DNA of 64,000 nt from Macrocystis pyrifera (lineage: Eukaryota > Sar > Phaeophyceae > Laminariales > Laminariaceae): NCBI GenBank assembly GCA_031763025.1, contig JASSKH010000005.1:18008128-18072127 (forward strand). The letters are read 5' to 3'. Within the stretch, counting starts at the first letter, position 1. The number at the start of each line of letters is the position of its first letter. Under the pieces are notes generated by a model, which had not been told where the DNA came from, made no database searches, and saw only the letters and a list, made by a program, of their open reading frames with translations. A program made the translations under genes and the position numbers. Below, piece by piece: positions 28,601 to 40,600 of the stretch.

Positions 28601-31600
28601 TCCCTCCATTCGTTCCTCCATTGACCCTCTCCCTCCCCTGTGCCATCCTTATGCTTTTTTTTTACATTGTTCTGCCTGCCCATAGGATTCGTCCATTAGC
28701 ACTGGCCTGCCTTTTCACGTGGACGGCCCGTTCTTCGTCGGTCGAAGCCGGAACAAGGCCTTCTTGGTCATGGAGAGCTCAGAAAACCAAGGTGAGGGAG
28801 CTGGGGGAGACAAGGAGGGGGGAGTTGTGTGAAACCACCGCGCTATATGATTCAGAAACATGACGTCAAAATATAGTTGGGAAAGGAAGTATCATTTGTC
28901 GAGTGACTGGGGTAGGCTGGGGAAGGAACTGTTGTGGTACTGCTTTGAATGATGCAGAAAGGCCGGTAATTACCTTGGGACAGGTATTGGGGATTGTATT
29001 TTTAGTACTTGGGAGGCGTTTCTTAAGACAGAAAACCAGGGGTTTTCCAGCGAGGCTCGAGCCTCGCTCTCAGTCTCGCATCGTGCTCGAAAGGAATAAA
29101 TTTGCTGTTACTCTATCTCCAAGCAATCAACACACGTGAGTACCAACGAGTACGTGCTCAATAGGCAAACCTGGCAAGGGATACAAAGTGTCCCAACCTG
29201 ATCTCTTACTGCACATGGCGTCGACGGCAGGACGAAGACCAAGGAGGCCCCACACAAAGACGAAGGACCCCGCTGTTCCGAATGGGGGGAGAGTGTCATT
29301 ACGCTTAAAATGGGTAGGCGATCGGTTAACCTTTTATCTGTAACCCAAGAGACTAAGACCTTAACACATGGCGTCGTCGGCAGGACGAGGGTCGTTGGTC
29401 GTGAGTTCGAATCTCACGTCCACCATGAAAACGCTTTTTTTAAGAAAAGTGAGTTTCCTCATGTCAAGAATCTAATGAAACACTTCTTCTGGGTCCCCAG
29501 AGATTGTAATCCCCAGAGATTGTAAAGAACATCGGACTACTGTAGGAACGTACGACCCCATACGAATACCAAGGACCCCGCTGTTCCGGAGGGGGGGAGA
29601 GTGTTGTAAGGCTTAGTCTGGGTAGGCGATTGGTTAATTTTTTACCTGTAGCCCAACGAACTAAGACCTGAACAGAGGCCACACCATGGGGAAGTGACAA
29701 GCATTTATCGGTACCGAAGCTCGCTCCCCGCCGCCGCCGGTTATGCGGTCCCAATCCCGATCCCGGTCCCTGTTGGTTGCTTTGAAACGATTTTGCTTGA
29801 AAACGCTTGCGAATCATGTCCTCTTTGCGCTGCCGTGTCTCGCGCCGTTTCACTCCTGCTGTACAAGCTGCGGTACCGGCTTTCAAAGGCAGTTGTTTGA
29901 TGTTGCTCTCTCTCAGCCTTGCTCGCTCTGTCTGTCTCTTTTTGTCTCACTTTCGTTGTATTCGTCTTTCATTCTCTCTCTCTCTCTCCTTTTTATCACT
30001 TTATTCATTTTCCCGTATGTTTCTCCTTCTCTCTCCTTCTCTCTCTACATCCCACCCTCTTCCGCACCACCACCTTTACTATGTAGGGAACCCTTCGCTG
30101 CGCTCCCGAGTCCTTGCCGAGGGCAAGTGGAACAAGCAGCTGTTCGCGAGCGTCTGCACCGACCTCGTGCCAGACCACATGATGAACCTCAGGGACGAGC
30201 TGAACGGGCACGACGCGGGTTCGCTCTACCGATTTTGGCCCTCAGCAAAGCGGACCAAGAAGCCGTTTTTGATCATGCTCCCGGGGCAGGTGAGTAGGCG
30301 GAGGCGTAGGAACACGGCGTTCGGGGTATCGGTCGGTTGTACGAAAGAAACCCGTCGATTATTTCGTCGCGAAAAAAAACAGGCCACCCCCACCGACAGT
30401 TTCATTGTCAAGCGATAAAGGCGTTTGTTGAGAGGTCTCTCACAAATCGCATGAGGTCAGAACGGGGTTGTATCGGTACAATCGCCGCCCTCTTCGATCT
30501 ATTCCATTGGTTACACAACAGTCCGAGTCACGCCTCGTTGTGATTGCGCCGCGCGTATGTCACGTCTCGTTGTGTAATTGCGCCGCGCCGTCGACCCTTG
30601 AAACCGTCAAAAATGACAAGATGTACCTGCGGCTCGGAGAATTACCGCTTTACCTCAGCCGGAGCGTCTCGGACGGCGGCTTCAAGCGCATGAAGGAGGG
30701 GTATTTCAAGACTCAGGCGGTTAGCCCGCTCGTGGAAGAGGTGCGATGGTTGCAACGAACAAAACAATCGATGAGGCGTTTTTGCCTACTAGAAGTGGGG
30801 AGCGGGGGGAGGGGTCCTCATTGTCATGCATGGCCGTAGTCGTATGGCCGTAGACCCTCGCGCCCCTTCAATGCCAGGACGGAGCATGCGGGTTCAGGCA
30901 GACATGGCAGGCATTGCTTGCACCGAGCGCAAGGGGGGGGGGGGGGGGGACGTGGTCTGCTTGAAGGAAGGAGGAGAGAGGATAGGGGCCGTGGTGCTGG
31001 GCGTCTCGCATGCTGATAAGTCGAGTGTAGGACGTGTCCTGCGGGGTTAATGTTGATCAGTGTGTTTCTACGGAAACAGGAGGAACTCCTGGAATGGTGG
31101 TGTCAGGGGGGGGTTTAGGAGGGAGAGCGAAAACTGCTATGTTTGTCATGCCGGGTTTTGTAGTGTGTATTTATTGTTTGCTTGTTTTTCTCTCCTTCAT
31201 GAACCGAGTAGTTTATGATCCGCCACCTGTAGGGCGGGAGCGGAGAGTTCGAACGCGTGATTCAGGGCGCGTTAAAGTCCTCAGAAGAAAACACGCCTGC
31301 GGCGTAGCTCGCGGCTGCCATATCCCTCTTGCTTATGCTATACCACTACACACACTTGCCAACCGCACACCGTTACCCTCTCCTACTCTCCCATCAGGTT
31401 ATAAGAAGCCATACATTAGTTATGTTGAGACATTGGGGGATAAGTTGGGAAAATTTAGAGACATTTGAGACGTTAATAGTGGTATTTCGGATGTTGTATT
31501 GATGACATGTCGGAAATGATTTCGTATTTTTTATGAGACTAGTTTTTCCCTTTTTTTTGTCGCGACACCTGGATCCCATATGCACAACCACCTTTATACC

Positions 31601-34600
31601 CTTCCCTCCCAACCTAACCCAACCGAACCGAACCCAACCCAACCTATCCCAACCCAGCCCAGCCCAGCCCAGCCCAACCCAACCCAACTCAGCCCAACCC
31701 AACCCAACCCGACCCAACCCAACCCAACCCAACCCAATCCAACCCAACCCGACCCAACCTCTGCGCTCCTCCCGCCCACTCTCGGCCTCAAACAGTACAT
31801 CCGGCGTCACGTGAACCTCTTTTCCGTGCCCCACACCGTCACCGAAGACCTCTCGCGCCAGCCCGCCGTGATCGTCAAGAAGATTACGCCGTCCTCGGTG
31901 CGCGAGTTCCTTCGTCGTCCTCAGGGGAGCGGCGACATCGCCCGTGCGGCCGTCGTCGGCTTCTTTGCTGGCGCCGGCGCCGGCGCCGGCGGTGGGGGCA
32001 GTGGAGGAGGAGGAGGGGGAGGAGGCGGGGGGGGGGGGGGGGAAGCGGTGCACGCTCGAGCCCCAGGCACCCCGGGTCAGCAAGGCCTGCTCCTCTCCCG
32101 GACATCGCTCTGCTGCTGGAGCTACTGGAGTTTTGCCTGTCGGACTGTCCCCCTCCCCCAGGGGAACGACCGTCGGGTGAAGTGGCTACTGGTGGCGGCA
32201 CGGAGGCGGGGAGCGGGGCGGGGGCGGTGGAAGTTGGAGACGAGGACGAGGTTGAGGCGACCGCGAGGAACTCGAGGGAGGCGCAAGAGGCAAGGATGGT
32301 GAGATTTGTTTTGATTTATGTTGTTTCTTGTGTGCTCAGGCTGGTCACGTCGGGTGGGATGGACGCCAAAGGAGGGGGGGGGAGGGAGCGGGGGGGGGGG
32401 GGGGGGGGGGGCAAGGACCACGTTTTCATGATTTCGGGTCGATTTTGAAGACTAGGAAGGGCGCGGGAATCGACGGTACGCAAATCGACGGTACGCAGTG
32501 CTTGTATGTGGGGTGCAGTAGGTTCGAGAAGAGTGGCCGTGCTGACAGTAGTCTTGTGCGACACCACCGCGTTTTTTTATGAGGCCTGCTCGTGTACAAC
32601 GGTCGTCGCGAAGGTCTCGGCGTGCACTCCAACCGAGGAGTAGCGTGCTGAGCGTAAAGCGTCACCGTGCCAGCTCATAAACGACCGCCGAGTCTCGATA
32701 TGCGCGTCAGATGTGTGCGACGACCCCCCCCCCTATCACAGAGTCGGATCATAGCCCACAACAACACACCGGCGTCTCAACTTGGAACGTTGCACGTTTC
32801 GGATAGAAAAGATAGATCCTCTATTTTTCCGTTAGGAGATGTCGTGCAGAGCCTTTTACCGTATAGATTCCACTCAGGCAGATATGGGCGCAAGAGCCGT
32901 GTCATACAGGTCCCACCCGGCGAAAATTATCTGTATGTAGATAGATCATGCAGATAATACAATCTAGGAATCTAGGTGTCCCGAAGGATCTAGATCACGG
33001 AATGAGGGCCTCATCTGTCCAGTGGGTGGTGGAACGTTCCTCGCACCGTTCCGCAGGTTGCCGAGGAGTGGCAGTCGGCCATGGAGACCTGCAAGCGTAT
33101 CTGGAAAGAGCTTCGAGGGGTACCTCTGCTTCCTCTGGCCAATGGCAAGGCTGGGACTTTCTCGTCTTCGATGGCGCAACAGCATATTTTGGGTACGAGG
33201 AGACAGCAGGGGTTGATGCCGCAGCTGAAGGGGAGGTTCGTGCACCCCAAGGCGGTCAGGAGACTGCACAAGTTCTTCGACTGCGACGAGTTTTTGCAGG
33301 TGGGGCGGTGGTGGTGTTGGTGGTGTTGTATGCTTGTGTGCTGTTGTTGCTGTTGGCTGTGTTTTATATTGCTGTTTTTGGTATTGCTATTGTTGGTGTT
33401 GCTATTGATGTTGCTGTTGTTGTTTAAAGCCACCGTTGCGATGTCAGGGCCGAGCCGAGTCGATTGGGGACAGACACCCTCACCGCGTGACAGGCGGCCG
33501 TGAGACAGGCATAAACCCATTCGCTAGTGAGTGAATGTGGCGGAAAAATTCAGCAAGTCGCCATACGGTCGCATGCGGGCTTATTTGCTCAAAGCCCGCA
33601 GATGGGTGCCGTCAAGATGATATATTTAGGACTGCGAGTACAAAATACTGATATTAATATTACGGGGGTCCATAGTTAACGGGACCAAATTTTGTTAGTA
33701 AAAATAGGCAAATATATAGGTTTTTATGTACACCATAGGTCCTGTTTACTATGGACCCCCGTAAATAGTACGAGAGGACACTTACGGTAACAGTACAAAG
33801 AAGGGTGTGCGCGTGCATGGCCTGTTAATGTATAACCTCTCTTGGCAGAATTTATCTTGAAACCGGAATGGGTTATGCAGTGCTTGTAGTATGCACGTGT
33901 CAAGACCTTTGACCTACAAGTATCTTGAAGCGGCCCTTCTCTTGAGCCGATAGCTCTTAAACCGTGCACCCACTGAATGCATACCTTAGTTCGGAGGTAC
34001 GTCGTATTTTGCGCTCGCGACCGCTCTCGTTGGACACCATGAGTAGACACGTCCCTCTCACTGTACGGTGCCGCACCCCAGCACCGTTACAGCTACACGC
34101 ACACAAAAGTACCACAGCGCAATTGTAGTCACGAGCGAAGCGCATGCCCGGGAATGGCATTCTCGCCACCTGAGCTATGGCCGTGCACCATCACGTTCGT
34201 CGTGTTTGGGGTCTCACGCGCTGACTGTCCGCCGCCGCCCCCCCACCAGCATTCGAGTGGTGTCGCGTACGGTGGTCGTACAGCAATGGCGCCCGCCGTC
34301 ACTGCGAAGCATGCGAAGTCGCTAAGAAGCAAGCCGTCAGCTGATATTCCAATGCCCCCATACTGGTGCCCCGAAACCGGACGTGCTCTGTCCCGGCTTG
34401 GTAGGGCTGCGAGGGTCTATGGTCATGTATACGACTACGACCATGCATGACGATGAATACACCCCCCCCCGCCCCCCGCCGCCGCTCCATTCCTCCCTTG
34501 CAGATGATGGGGATATCGCGCTTCACACCTGCTTTCCTCGTGGCGAACCTCGACCTGGTCCTGCCGCGCGGGTGGAAGGGCGAGAGGTTTGTGGGCTGGA

Positions 34601-37600
34601 ATGGGGGAGCTCAACACCCCCCCTCGCCCGCGGAGTTCGGTGCGGGCGGGTGGGTGGGGGGAGGCAGCGGAAACGTCCCCCCCAAGGCAGCGTGGTTGGC
34701 GCTGTTCTGGAGCGAGGTATCATTGCTGGACGTCGCCACGGTCGAGGGCTTGGGTCAGTGGCCGCTAGTGCCGATCACCACGGGCGAGCTGGTTTCTTGC
34801 TCCATGCTTCAGCAGGTAACTGGTGGGGAAGGGACGACGTTCGCCGTGGGTGGCGCTCCTTGCTTGCTCGCTTTTAGTTTTTTCGTCTGTGGATGTGCTT
34901 TCATGCGTGCTTTCGCGGAAAAAAAAGGGTGTGGTTGTGGTTGCTGTTTTTTTATCCGATGTTTGTTTGCCTCTAGGATACTCGTAGCAAGGTAGACGAC
35001 TTGGCCCGATGTCTGTCGGCAAGAGGGGTATGGCGCGTGCTACCACAGAGGTACTGTACCTTATGTACCTTATTTCGGCCGAAATATTTGTTACTATGTG
35101 ACTTATTTATACATTCCTCAACCCAGGAACAAGCCAGTATATAGCGTCAATATCTCGTTTGTGTTGCACGATATTTTTCGCTAGCACCTGCCTGGTAGGT
35201 CATGGGACTGTTCATTGGGTTAAGGAAGGCTCGTCCTGAAGATTTTTCAATGCCCGCCATGTTGATGCTTTCGGTCCGTGAACGAATCGGCTTGTTCAGC
35301 ACGAGTAGTCGACTCATTCTGGACGCTCTTGATCATGGGACATGCCTTCAGTGGGCGGTAGCACCCAAACACTGACTTTGAAGAACACACGAGGAAGCTG
35401 ACGATGTTGAGCTCGATTGATATCCGTAATCGCTGATATCGTTGTCCATCCTGTCGTTCATAAGTGGTGCCATGAAAGGTGCTTGGGTGCTACGGCCTTC
35501 TGCAGGTATTGAGGTAATTAGCTCCTCAAGTCAGGAGCCCCAGAAAAATCAGGTGGTACTCCTACCGTGATGCCCGTCGCATATGTGCACGAGGTTTTAT
35601 TAAGAAGAGTTGTGCGACACCAGCACCGGCCACCCCCTTCTTCGAACTTTCCTGGTAGTTTTGAGCCTTGGCTGCCTGTTTTTGCCTTGGGCGTGCCTGT
35701 CCTCGTTTTTAACCGGGTTGCTGATGATTTAACAACCTGGTAGTTATGGGGTCATCATTTTATCGCATGCGATTATTAAAACAGTAAAACTACAGTCAGT
35801 ACGCACCCGAGCGTGCTGGATGTCTTTGACGAGTGGACAACCGTAGCGTTTACGACTTGGCCCAGCTCGACAGTCCCCACCAACTTCACTCCTCACCGCG
35901 TCAACCATCTTAATTCGAGAATTTTCCCAGAAGACTCGGGGGTTGGTTGGTTAGGGTTATATAGAGGACGCGTAGTACGATAGGAGTAGCTTTTTTTTGC
36001 CATACTATTTCTGACTGCCGGGGATCCTCAACTGAGAAACGCTACCCGATAATGAATGCCGCAATATCGTTGGAACACCATTTGTGTTTTACACCTAAAT
36101 TCGTTATGTACCTAGGCCATCGGGTTGCACCTTTATTTTCTTGTCAAAGTCCTTTTTCGGGATAGGTTAGCAGTCCCATACAAGCGTAGGTGCAGTCCTA
36201 TCATAGGTAGAAATGCCGAGTAAATACGATACCAGGCAGTTAATGTCGACGAGCTTAGTTTTTAGTCAGGTTTGGTTCAACCATGTATGTCGAAGCTGGG
36301 CCTGGACGACCCTCGTTATATATAGGAGAAACGCCGCTTTAGAGGCATGCTAATGTAGGGCTTTGGGTGCACCTACTAATATGTGTTAAAGAGGCCCCTC
36401 ACTTGAAGTCTGTACTATAAACAAGCCACGACTACTATTACTATTAACTGAGTCATTACTGAGTCACGCGGAACCACACTCGGAGAAAAAATGTGCGCTT
36501 AACTTGACCCAATGAACAAACCCCAAGACCTGCAGCAGTAGAGGCGTGTGTCGAACAATATACCGAAACACGAACCATATTCGGTATTAAAGCTACCACT
36601 CTGTCCATAAATATAGGAAACTTATTGTTTGAAGATCAGTGTAAAAAAGTTCTTTATATTTAGGGACAAGAGTGAAAACTCGGTCCATTCGGCTGAGGAG
36701 CCCACCCGGTCAGCCCTACAATCAATTTTGGCTAAAAATGTATGTCCCTATGTATCGCAACAGGCGTGTTTAGTTTTCCTCTTTGGCAACACGCATCTTT
36801 ATTCTGAAGGATCGAAGGCAACACACGCACAGAGAGGAGCCCCGTCACCGGTACACGCGACGCATTTCGAGCGTGTTGCTCTTTCTCTCTTTGTATGCTC
36901 TGACTCCGAAGCGCGTGTGTGATCTTCCGGCAGATCGTGCGAGCGTGCCCGAGCATGCTCAACGGCGTGAAGATGAGAGGGCTAGGCATTGGCCTGGCGG
37001 CCGTGCGAAGGGCGGAGGCGGAGGCCGACGAGCGTGATGAGGCAAGTGCTACCCTGGCTTTGTTCGCATGTACTTGAAAATCACGTACCTCACAGCTTTT
37101 TTTCGTTCGTTTAGTAAATATTTTACAAGTATTTGTACCTTGTTTACGTAATGCTGTCCTCATGTTCGTCTTAGAAAAGTGGCTGTATGGTCTATGAACC
37201 CAAAGAAAAAATCAGAGCGGTCTGTGTGTGCGCCGCAAGAAACGTTTTAACGCCAAACGTTTTTTTTTTTTTAACGTTGACCTCCGACAGCAGTGCATCG
37301 TACGTGTTTCAATCCGTTGAAAATCGAATATCCTTACTAACAGCAGCAGTAGCTCTTCCATCGCTCCATGAATAGTCTACACCATACTCATGGAACTACT
37401 TACTTAGATCTCGATCTCTGAGCGTGCTCGGTTGGTACATCCCTGGCCTCTCAGAGCTCCCACTTGGGGATCGCCTCCTTTTATTACTTGCCGGACCGTT
37501 CCTGCGAGTCTTTGTTTTCTCCATTTCTCGTCGTACTTTCAGTCCTTCTTTCCTTTTTTCTTCTTTCGTTTCGTGTGCGTGCGTGTACTCCGAGCACGGT

Positions 37601-40600
37601 TGCGCGGGCGAACCCGGCACCGTCGCGGGTGTCAGCGGATGCTGGCGAGTAGAGGGGGAGTTGCAAGGAGCGCAGTCGCCGCTTTCGTGCCTAGGCGTCG
37701 CGTGTGCCTCGAGGCACGAGGGATGCATCAATAGGCTCTGTCTGGCCTCCATTTGTGATTTTGGATAGAGTACGTACGAGTATGTAAGGGTCATTCGGGA
37801 TTGTAAGATAATATTCAAGCGGTGCTTATTTTTGCGACCGGACTGAAAGTCACAAGAGGGAGGTACCCCGAATGAGCACCAACATTGTCGAGCTTGCGTC
37901 GAGGTCCACGGTGAGCACCGAGCTTCACGCGAGGCGGGCGACGGTGCTCACTGTGGAAGAGAGGGAGGAAAGCTTTACCCGGACTGAATCGGTGGCGAGA
38001 TGGTCGCGAGAAGGGCGGGCGGCGTACGAGGTTGAGAGAGAAGCTCTGCTGTAAGATTTTTTCTTTTTTTTTCATTTTCTTTTTGACTGGTGTAAGGTGT
38101 TCCACTCAGGTAGTAAATTGTTACACGAAAGGGGACGGGGATTTTTTTTTCTTTAGAAATTTTCGGTCTCATTTTCATTGTTTTTGCTGTGTTGCTATGC
38201 CGTGCTGTGCTTTATCTTTCCTACATACGAGTACACAGACACAGAGCATATCGAAAGAAGAAAATAAGTACCCTACCTGGGGTATGTACGTATGTACAAC
38301 GTGTGAGCGAGCGTAACGGTAGCGGAAAGCCGCCCGCGACGCGAAGCGTATGTGGCGTCCGAGCTGTTCTCTCCTCAAGCATGGCGGCGGGACTCTTGGC
38401 ATTATCAAGTCGCCAGTTTGCAGCTAACTACAGGGGTCACGAAAAAAACAATATTCAATCATGGACCTCTGTCCGCTTCGCATAATTTGATGATGTTTCC
38501 TTCCTGAGCGAGCGTAGCGGGCGGCGTAGGCCGGCCGCGGAGCGAAGCGCCTTGTACATACATACCAGGTACGGTATAGTTTTTGTTTTTTCGCGGTCGG
38601 GTGGGAGTATGCCCTTGTTCCTTGTGCTTGCCCGATGGATGGAGTCTCGCCCTGCCCCCTAGCAGCACAGCCGACCACGCCTCCAACACGTCCTTGGGTG
38701 CAAGGCAGACAGCGCCAATCGGGAGTTCTGATTTGGGCAAAGAAAGGGTACATACAGTACGAACGTACTACGTACGTACCAGCAGCACGATCGTCTTCTG
38801 TCTCCTGTTGCCTGCCACGCCTTTAGGGTGCAGGCGCGTCTTCTCGTGATTAGTGAAGAAATTAACCCCTCTGGGTCCCCGAGATTGACGACCAAAAGAG
38901 TGGTTGGTAGTTTTGGTGTGGTCAACCATTGCACTGTCTAGGAGCACTTGAAGCAGCGTGAGCGCCCTGGCTGCAGGGGTGGGATCGTGTTACGCCCGTG
39001 ACCTACGACTACTCCTTGCATAGCAATTCGGCCACCAACCATTGCATCACCCCTCCCTAAATACGCAAGGGCCTTTGCTGTCATCACAGTCACTTTTTTG
39101 TCATTAGTAATTTTTCGCCTCTGAACTCCCCAAAGGGTTTCAACGATTACCCTGGTACAGGACGAAAAAATAGCAATCGATTAGCAGGACGTTTCCGACC
39201 GTCTGCTCATGGTGAGTGTATGCGCGCGCAGCTGTTCGAGCAGTGGCGTGCAGCCTTCGTGTCGTGTAGCTGAATCGGACATTGAATGGGGCGTCTCCAT
39301 AGTCCGGCAGCCGTAGTTCTAGTTGTAATAGTAGTTGAGAGGCTGCTTCATGTGACCGACGCTATAATCATCACTTTTTTTCTCTCGAATACAGTGATAT
39401 CAAACCGGTTAGAGCCCATGTGCCGCCCCTGGTCATGCATGCGACTACGGCCGTGCATGACATGACTTCTCCCGCCCTCCCCCCTCGGGAAAACGCAAGT
39501 TTTTATTCAGGGTTCACCGACGCCTACGACAAAAGAATCGTCTAATAGCAGCGGTCAGTCACCACCGCCGTTTATACGACGCCGGGCTGTTTGACGCTAC
39601 AGCATTGCGTTATTCCCGCGCGGCCAATGGTGGTTTTTGCCCCTTAATGGTTGATAGTCCATAGTCCACACTAGCTCCTCATTGCGTCATCATTTTTCGA
39701 GAAATTTCCCAGGCGTTCGGGGTTTAGTGTTAGGGTTTGGGTCATGTATACCGTACTTCGAAGCATAGTATGTCATGCTGAAAAATTATTCAACCATGTT
39801 TTCGAAGATGGGCCAAGGACTGTACACACCCTCTGTTTCTCTCCACCCCTGTCGCGTTCCTCTCCCTTTCAGAAAGAGCTGCAAGAAATTCTGGCCAGGC
39901 AAGCTCAGGAGGCAGCTCCCATGCAGCAGGAAGACGACGAGGAAGACCCGTACGCGGAGGAGGGAGAGGGAGAAGAGGAGGACGAGGAGGACGACGGCGA
40001 CAGCGACGAGGAGGAGAAGGAGGAGGAGGAGGGGGTAGGGCAAGAAGGAAGAGAAGATCGGCCGGCGGGGGCAGGCGGGACCGCATCAGCAGGAACCTCA
40101 CGCGTGAGCGAGGGCGAGACGAGCGTTGCCGGGCACGATAGCGACTCCACAGCTGCTTCAGGCTTTCCCTCAGCCGCGACGGCGGCGACAACGGCGGCCG
40201 CCCCGCTGCCCCGACCGCCGCACCCCCAGCCAGCGAGCACGGGCCCGGCGGTATCGGGACCCCGCCGAGGCCGCCGACGGCGGCACCCATGCCCCAAGCT
40301 TCAGCGAATGCTGACCCCTTTTCCACACCTCTCCGTCGCCGCCACTCGGCAGTCTCGACGCCACCGCGCGTCGTTCGAGCGGCGGCGGCGGCGGTGGCGG
40401 CGGCGGCGCCGCCTGCCCCGGCTGCTATCGCGGAACCTCCCCGCCTGAAAGGGTTGGTGGCCGTGCTGCGGCGGCTGGGAGTTCCAGTGCTGGAGCTGGC
40501 GTTTTTCCCTGCGGAGCAGCGGCCGCTGCTGGTCATCGCCGACCCGAACGAAGCAGCCCGGGGGGCTTTGGGTGCCATCCACGCGCTCAGGGGCACCCTT

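Noticed and set aside
29390-29425. A complete tRNA around GTGAGTTCGAATCTCAC
   Set aside because: The T-arm is perfect, but no matching 5' acceptor strand or D/anticodon arms lie at the right distance.
31580-31800. Open frames rich in Asn-Pro-Thr-Gln (+) or Gly-Trp-Val (-)
   Set aside because: Translations of the CCAAC array. Only the downstream part from 31796 is a real exon.
36732-37163. Minus-strand 143-codon frame opposite exon 29
   Set aside because: No recognisable domain; the region is explained by an exon and intron of the + strand gene.
37872-38054. 60-codon + frame (begins [13 protein letters not shown]) as an extra exon
   Set aside because: It has splice-like bases but no family match, and exon 29 joins exon 30 directly in phase 0.
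40104-40173. A 70-bp intron (GTGAGC..CCTCAG) inside exon 30
   Set aside because: Removal does not restore the frame needed for the downstream sacsin block.
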